The notes beneath the pieces are model-generated. The model ran no database searches and had not been told where the DNA came from. It was given only the letters and a program-made list of their open reading frames with translations. The translations under genes and the position numbers were made by a program. DNA of 24,274 bases from Coptodactyla brooksi (lineage: Eukaryota; Arthropoda; Insecta; Coleoptera; Scarabaeidae): positions 1 to 24,274 of the forward strand of contig JAWQRM010000318.1 in assembly GCA_033557675.1 (NCBI GenBank), in the 5' to 3' direction. Positions 18,658-24,274 of this stretch are shown in pieces; positions within the stretch are counted from its first letter, which is position 1; each line of letters starts with the position of its first letter.

Positions 18658-20420
18658 CTATAAATTAAAAGAAATAATGTGTTATGAGGACATTAAATAG
18701 CTAGGGCAGGTTATCAATATTTGTTTTATCCTTTTTTGTGTATGATGTATAGGTGTTCCTGATATGTCTGCACACCACTTTAATACTACAGCTTTTGTGG
18801 CTTCAAAATAACATGATAGAAATGTGCCTTCAAAATAAGAAAATAGGTAGACATTCTTGGGGGATTAATGTTGTCTTGTTTATAGATAACAGTCCAAAAT
18901 TTTTTTTCTCTGCGAAACTGAATAAGCTATGAAATGTTAATAAGACATTTACTTAAAAAGGTAGCTTTTGGTAACTTGTACAGATCTTTCTGGGACAGCT
19001 GATATATGAAAGTAAGTACGTTAATGGCCAACATTTCGTTATGATCCATCTACATATCAGTCCTATTTTTAACCTAGAATAGATACTTAGATAATAATAG
19101 ATAACTTAGATACATTTTATTAATTTCTTTCCGAGAATTTAAATGTGACGGAAAAACAAGAATTTAATTCTTACAAAAATATAACTAATTCAAAACTAAA
19201 GTAGTACTCAAGAATGCCACCCACGATTCCCAAACAATAACGCACCCTACTGTATAATTTTTTTTCATCAAAATTGAGTGGTAGGTTTTCATCTATGACA
19301 TTGCCTAAAATACCAAATAGATTGTGATGACCACGAATTCAAAATAGTGGACCTTTGTTCTTTTGTTTACTGCTTTCATCTGTTTCACAAAATTTAATTC
19401 ATTTGATATTGTCATCAGGCAAAATCTCTTGCATAGTTCCCAGTTGAAAGAAGCGAAGTACATTTTAAAACTGTCCTATCATTCAAACGATCAGTCTTAG
19501 AGGGTGGTCCGATTCCTTCGAAGTTAGCCATTCGGCGTATGGTGTAGGTGGATTATATCAAGTTAACAGTTAGGCATATCGCGAGAATGTAAAAGGTGTA
19601 TCCATCTGCTTCTTCTAGCCTTTAGTAATCATATATGCAAATACGAATATTCTTCATATCTGTATATGCATTGAAATATAAAACGGCAAATTTGAAGGTG
19701 TAAGAAGTGAAGAATATTCCTGATTTGGTTAAGTGGTAACAATTGCTTAACTTTGTTACAAAACCGAAGGTAGGTGGCTGAATGTTTTGAAATGTCAAAG
19801 TTAACATTACCCCATAATGTTAATTTTTAATACACTACCTTGACCAATCTGACATGGTCATAACTTCTTTTCTATCCAATTACAATGGACAAAAGGAAGG
19901 TGATTATCATGCAGTTTGCTTGTCAAAAAGGTATATTGTGTGAGAATGAACAATACTCCTTAGAGAATTAAAAAAACGATTTTTGACGTTTCAATTGCCT
20001 ATATTAAAAAAATCGTAGTTCACAAATTAGCGCCTTGATGTTTTACATTTATTTTCCCTTCAAATTCAGCAACATATAAAAGTTTAGTAGGAATAAACAA
20101 AAAGCAGGAAAAAATTGCTTTAAAAACGTTAAAAAGTTTTAAGTAATTAAGAGTAGCATGATTGTTGCATACTGTTAAAATGTAGAATAATAAATTGCCG
20201 AAATTCGTTGCTTAGCTGCTGTATAATTTCCATTCTATTTTTTCAGATTTTAGAGATCTTTGCTGGTGAAATATATGAATTTGGGCGATTCGGTTTTTCG
20301 GACTTTCTTTGAGTTCGGTTAAATCATCTGATTTTGAGGTCCAAGGGCAGTGGTACACCATTATACAGATGAAAATACAAATTATCTGTGAAGCTATGTT
20401 TTATCTGATTAGCTTGAGAT
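18658..20420. other. AT-rich stretch, likely intron of the minus-strand gene
   Basis: No exon, RNA gene or clear transposon could be supported. 19200-19620 is less AT-rich and may be an old repeat, but no frame is readable. Confidence 0.35.
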
Positions 20421-20422
20421 AC

Positions 20423-20700
20423 CTAATTAGCCCATGACTTTAAAACACAGTGCCCTTCAACTGCCTGCAACCATTCCGTTCTTGGTCTTCCCCTCCTTCT
20501 CCTCCATCTTACTTAGTTCCTGTAGTGAAATACAGTTAGTTGTAACTGGACTTATATATAATTCCCATAGGGTGAAATTTTCAGAACTTGCATTCCTTTC
20601 CGTTTGATCGACAATGGTCAGTATGTCATTTTATGGATCTTGTTGCGGTTGTCTCTACTCTTAGCTTTGTCTTTCTTGATACTTTTTTGATTTCTAAGAC
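20423..20700 (-). pseudogene. 3' end of a LINE, minus strand
   Basis: The minus strand reads RRRRGRPRTEWLQAVEG and stops at 20423-20425 after KSWAN. The R/K-rich, GRPRxxWxxAVE block is the usual C-terminus of non-LTR retrotransposon proteins. Upstream (20580-20700) TIVDQTERNASSENF may correspond to the preceding IVDxIERxxLRWFGH block, but it is shifted and weak. It is a short 5'-truncated copy. Confidence 0.5.
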
Positions 20701-21341
20701 ATGATTTAATGCACCTGTGTATTTCGATCTGCTTTCGATGCACTTTTTATGGAACCGCCTTTTGTTACATCTTCCTATACCATATTAAATAAAGCTGCCT
20801 GTATTTACTTGTAAACATTTAATGTCTACAAATGTTGAACTGTTGATCAAAGGTCTATCGAAATGATCCTTATTTTGTGAGTGTAGAAAGAAATATACAT
20901 ATAATGTATTTGTTTTCATTATTTGAATATATAATAATAAATAAAATATGCTAATTTCAAATTCAAAAATAGTTTACACCCACTTTACTATAAAATCAAC
21001 TCTATGAATATTAACATTATTATAAAAATATAGTTGCACATAAATAAGTCATAAATAAGTATCATTAGTAATGATGTCCATTAAAAAAATTATAAAAATT
21101 ATAAAAAAAATAATATACCTATGCAACAGCAGTAGTTTTCTGTGACTCCATTAACTTAAAAGTAAAATGTTTTTATATAAAGGTTCTTTTTAATGTACTT
21201 TTCACCACTGAACATTATTACCAGAACATACATGGTGTTGAATACACAAAAATTCGTAAACGACTTTGTTATTCTTAACTGAACACTGTATAATATTCAA
21301 TATTTAGATTTTACAAATAATTTTTATTTTGGAATGTTTGA
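20701..21341. other. AT-rich stretch, nothing recognised
   Basis: No gene, transposon or RNA could be supported. Several poly-A/poly-T runs occur around 21080-21115. Confidence 0.4.
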
Positions 21342-21805
21342 CAGTATGGGGGTCTAAAGTGAATCGTTTGTGAGGTATTGGCATTTTAACGGTATTCTTT
21401 GACAGCTGTAGACTTTCTTTAAAAATATCACATTTTTCAAATAAAAAAATGATAAAAAACTTTGGGCAATGGCATAAACAAATCATAAGATATCTCATCC
21501 AGCAATAAAAAATTGAAAAATCATACAGGATTATTAGTATTTAGTATTCAATTACATTTAGAATATGCATACAAATATTCACAGGCAAATTTGTTTTCAA
21601 CATAATACTAAGTCTTCAGCGGAACAACATAAGAATCTTAATTCAATAGCATTTTTCATAATGGAGATCTAAAATAAATCGTTTATGAGATATTGGTGTT
21701 TAAACGATTTTTTTGGATAAATGTAGACTATTAAAGGATATTTAAATAATTAAAATTTGCATAATGGCATAAGAAAATCCGAAGATGCCTCAAACAGCAG
21801 TAAAA
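21342..21805. repeat. Diverged direct duplication, about 150-170 bp per copy
   Basis: 21342-21510 and 21657-21805 share the same order of blocks: GTCTAAAGTGAATCGTTTGT against ATCTAAAATAAATCGTTTAT, TGTAGACT in both, AATGGCATAA in both, and CAGCAATAAAA against CAGCAGTAAAA. The offset is about 315 bp. On the minus strand both copies keep a similar peptide phrase (LMICLCHCPKFF against LRIFLCHYANF), so the source may have been coding or transposon DNA. I do not recognise it. Confidence 0.7.
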
Positions 21806-22960
21806 GAAACATCCAAAGCCAATTAGATAAAATTCAAACAGATAACTTGTTATTTTTTCAAATGGAAGAATATATTTTATTTTAGATTTGTATTCTACAT
21901 TGAACATCCTTTCTATAAAATATGCTTTTACGTGTGCGATTTTGCCTAAACTAAATATTTTTTAGATAAAAATTTGTTAAAAATGCTACCGTAGATTTAT
22001 ATTATTATTATTTGTTCAATTGGGTAATGTAAAAAATGCCTAAAATCGTACCACACCACTGGATGCAGAGGATTCAAAAAATAGAATCAAGAATGATTCT
22101 CTGAACTGTTATCGCACAAATGTAGCATAATGTGCACCTGTTGAATTTAACTGAAATGCAAGAACAACATTTTATTTCTTTTCTTTTCTCCTAAATCATC
22201 TTAGCTTATTAGTGTCCCTTTAATAAAAGCAAATAGAAGTTTAAAAGAATCCCGATTCATTTTTGCGTTAATTAATTAACATTTTGTACTTCGTACATAT
22301 AACTAATTTTGCACATCATAAACATTCATATTATTCCTCCTTTACTAAGAACACTAATTGACAAAAACAGATTTAACTGTAGAGTTAATTTTCATCGCTC
22401 TTGAGGATAACTAGATTAGCGAAACGTGCCTCCAGTAGATATTTTGTAAGTTTAATTAGTGGTGATAATTGTTTAAGTTTGTTATGAAGCTAAAGGTTCC
22501 AAGCTCGCACTCCAGCAGTGTACAGGCGATGTATTTTTATGCACGGAAATTTTGTTATACTATTTATTTCTTTTCTTTGGAATTATGTTCTGTATTGCCC
22601 TGTGCCGTTCAATATTCAATGGAATTCCCATATTTGTCATCGCAGTACTGGCAATGTTAAATATTTCATAATTTTTCATTATCACTGCGATAATTCATAA
22701 TCAATTTTTTTTAATAAGTAGGTAATTCTTGACGTTTTGTGAAATTTCCTTAAAACTTGGACATTTTTGACACCTGGGCAGATGGTAACACTGCATAGCA
22801 TTACATGCTTAAAGTATAGTCGAATGCACTTTTTATCTGAAATTGATTTTTACGACTTGTTCAAGTTCGTATATCTCTTCGTCGTTAAAGCCCATTGCTC
22901 ATGTAGAATTTTAGTACAATATAAATTACACTTCCTATGAACGCGCGAGCAAAATTGTTA
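21806..22960. other. AT-rich stretch without recognised gene
   Basis: The open frames near 22469-22700 match nothing I know. A phrase CTTGAGGATAAC...GCGAAACG at 22399-22426 resembles sequence near the ends of some retroelements. Nothing else stands out. Confidence 0.35.
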
Positions 22961-23002
22961 GGGATTCCCCAAGTTGACATGTTGCGAGACTTTGGGAATT
23001 CC
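22961..23002. repeat. Imperfect 14-bp hairpin with kB-like words
   Basis: GGGATTCCCCAAGT at 22961-22974 pairs with ACTTTGGGAATTCC ending at 23002, with one mismatch and one G-T pair. Each arm resembles a Rel/NF-kB site (GGGRNNYYCC): 22961-22970 fits fully, and 22994-23003 fits in nine of ten positions. Confidence 0.6.
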
Positions 23003-23414
23003 TCGTAGTATTTGTCAGAGTTTAAGTGAAACTGAAGTTGTTCTCGGACACTAGCAACGTGGCACTGGTATCAAGTAGAAATTGTTCAAGTAACACCGAT
23101 CTATATTCCTGACGATGAAAAAAAGACGATTTTTCTGATTATCGTTTTTTGCTAATTCCCATATAATTACATCACATGGTCATGTCAGATGTTCACAATA
23201 CACGTGAATAACCATAATTCACAACTCTGGAAATTTTCAGGGCAATCGGATCAGTTTGAGCAAGTTATGATTGGAAAACAAAAGGCAACATACTTTTGTC
23301 CGGTACTATATATGCATTGTATGAACTAAATACTACCATAATTAAACATAAAAGAAATTGTATACATTATCATTCACTTGATAAGTAAAGCATCGTGAAG
23401 CAAAACTGAATTTG

Positions 23415-23763
23415 TTCGTCAGAACAGGATGGAGATCCAACACCATTTGTATTCCAACATTTCTAGTGTTTCAGCAATCACAAAAAAGAAAAAGCCCTTC
23501 TGGTGCCCAATTTCGACAGAAGAAAATATGTAAGATGAAGCCAAAAAATTGTCAGGTTCAATGATCCAATTTTTAAACAAGCAACAAACTGTCAAAAAGC
23601 AAGGGATTCATCAATCTAATGTGGCATTAACAAGAACAACAGGTTTCAAAATGCAGGAAATATATGAGGAGAACTTTCCAGTCACAAGAGATCATGGTCG
23701 TATTCCCGACAGTAACTTTTATTTGAAATATATTGTTGATGAATATTTCGTTGCAGAACAGTA
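23415..23763 (+). pseudogene. Possible hAT/ZMYM-type N-terminal relic
   Basis: Reading across a frameshift near 23520, the + strand gives QKRKSPSGAQFRQKK and then DEAKKLSGSMIQFLNK. This resembles the KRKPSGAxxRKRRxExE...K-x-x-x-x-x-x-FL opening of hAT-like TTF-type transposases or ZMYM1-like proteins. It then continues as an open frame to 23763 (IPDSNFYLKYIVDEYFVAEQ at the end) with no match I recognise. The zinc-finger and catalytic parts are missing. A decayed element is more likely than a host gene. Confidence 0.35.
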
Positions 23764-23764
23764 A

Positions 23765-24145
23765 CTGTCAACCAGTATTTGTAATATTTTTGTATTTAAC
23801 GACCCTGTTTTGTGGTTTGTTTATTAGCAATGATTTTGCCAATAAGAATTCCTCAAAGATTCACTAGGTAAATTTAAATTAACAATTTATAACCTTAGAA
23901 ATTAAGCCTCAAAAATCATTATTATGTAGCATATATAATTCATCAATATTAATAGAAACAACGACATCATGTTATTAGTTGTATTAAACATTATGTACAA
24001 CTGTTTCCAGACAACGTAATACACATAAATAAATGTAATACACATACAACTTTAATTTTATTTGTAAAACAAATTATGACCATCAGAGTGACTGTATCAT
24101 ACTTTTTCATCGCTCATTTTTACATTTCATAGCTTTTTCAGCATA
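23765..24145. other. AT-rich stretch, nothing recognised
   Basis: No gene or repeat could be supported between the possible hAT relic and the mariner-like end. Confidence 0.4.
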
Positions 24146-24146
24146 A

Positions 24147-24274
24147 CGTACAAGGTCTGTTCTGAAAGTAGTAGGACTGATTTTTTCCTGAGCGAACGGG
24201 CGGACGAGAGGCGGTCTGCGCGCGCACAATCGGTGGAGGGGGATATTAGGAAAGCTGAGAAAATTCGGCAATCG
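24147..24274 (+). mobile_element. Left end of a mariner-like element, cut by window edge
   Basis: The boundary reads GTA then CAAGGTCTGTTCTGAAAGTA, like the inverted-repeat ends of insect mariner elements, and fits insertion at a TA. What follows is abruptly GC-rich (CGGGCGGACGAGAGGCGG and similar) compared with the AT-rich flank, a clear sign of foreign sequence. The transposase, if present, lies beyond the window. Confidence 0.5.

Noticed and set aside
22469..22700. Overlapping 60-63 codon frames
   Set aside because: Two frames are equally open, neither has a recognisable domain or splice context; chance is likely.
1..24274. CRISPR array, tRNA or bacterial operon features
   Set aside because: No regularly spaced repeats, cloverleaf-capable tRNA boxes or Shine-Dalgarno-led gene strings were found; the spliced genes show a eukaryotic genome.

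Overview
The window looks like nuclear DNA of an insect or other arthropod. It is AT-rich. Its genes carry short GT-AG introns, and it is littered with decayed Tc1/mariner, RAG1/Transib-like, RTE-type LINE and fold-back elements typical of arthropod genomes. I cannot name the species. There is no sign of bacterial, plasmid or viral organisation, and I found no tRNA, rRNA or CRISPR array.

Layout: 1-1302 is one large fold-back (inverted-repeat) element. 1303-2870 is AT-rich spacer. 2970-3200 is an intact single-exon coding region for the spliceosomal Sm-ring protein SmG (SNRPG), probably preceded by a tiny 5'-UTR intron. 3690-7560 is a transposon graveyard, all read on the + strand: a Tc1 transposase relic, a (TA)n tract, a RAG1/Transib-like transposase relic, one unassigned open frame and a LINE fragment. 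7560-9369 is AT-rich spacer. 9370-17178 is the gene for the GPI-anchor glycosyltransferase subunit PIG-A, rebuilt here as seven exons (430 codons) with all junctions in phase. Its last intron (11284-17039) is about 5.8 kb, against 56-483 bp for the other five, because it holds a Tc1/mariner-type element that starts at the exon 6 splice donor, a second fold-back element with a mariner fragment inside it, an RTE-like LINE and a further DNA-transposon relic.

17179-24274 is mostly AT-rich. It contains a convincing 31-codon terminal exon of an unidentified minus-strand gene (18565-18657), convergent with PIGA, a minus-strand LINE 3' end, a diverged approximately 150-170 bp duplication, a possible hAT N-terminal relic and, at the right edge, the start of a mariner-like element cut by the window.

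The two clear host genes act in unrelated processes: SmG in pre-mRNA splicing, PIG-A in the first step of GPI-anchor synthesis at the ER. They are separate transcription units. I see no previously undescribed multi-gene system. The points most worth a second look are the transposon end at the PIGA exon 6 donor, the hidden minus-strand exon, CTCF-like motifs in the fold-back arms, and the RAG1/Transib-like relic with its recognisable catalytic C-terminus.
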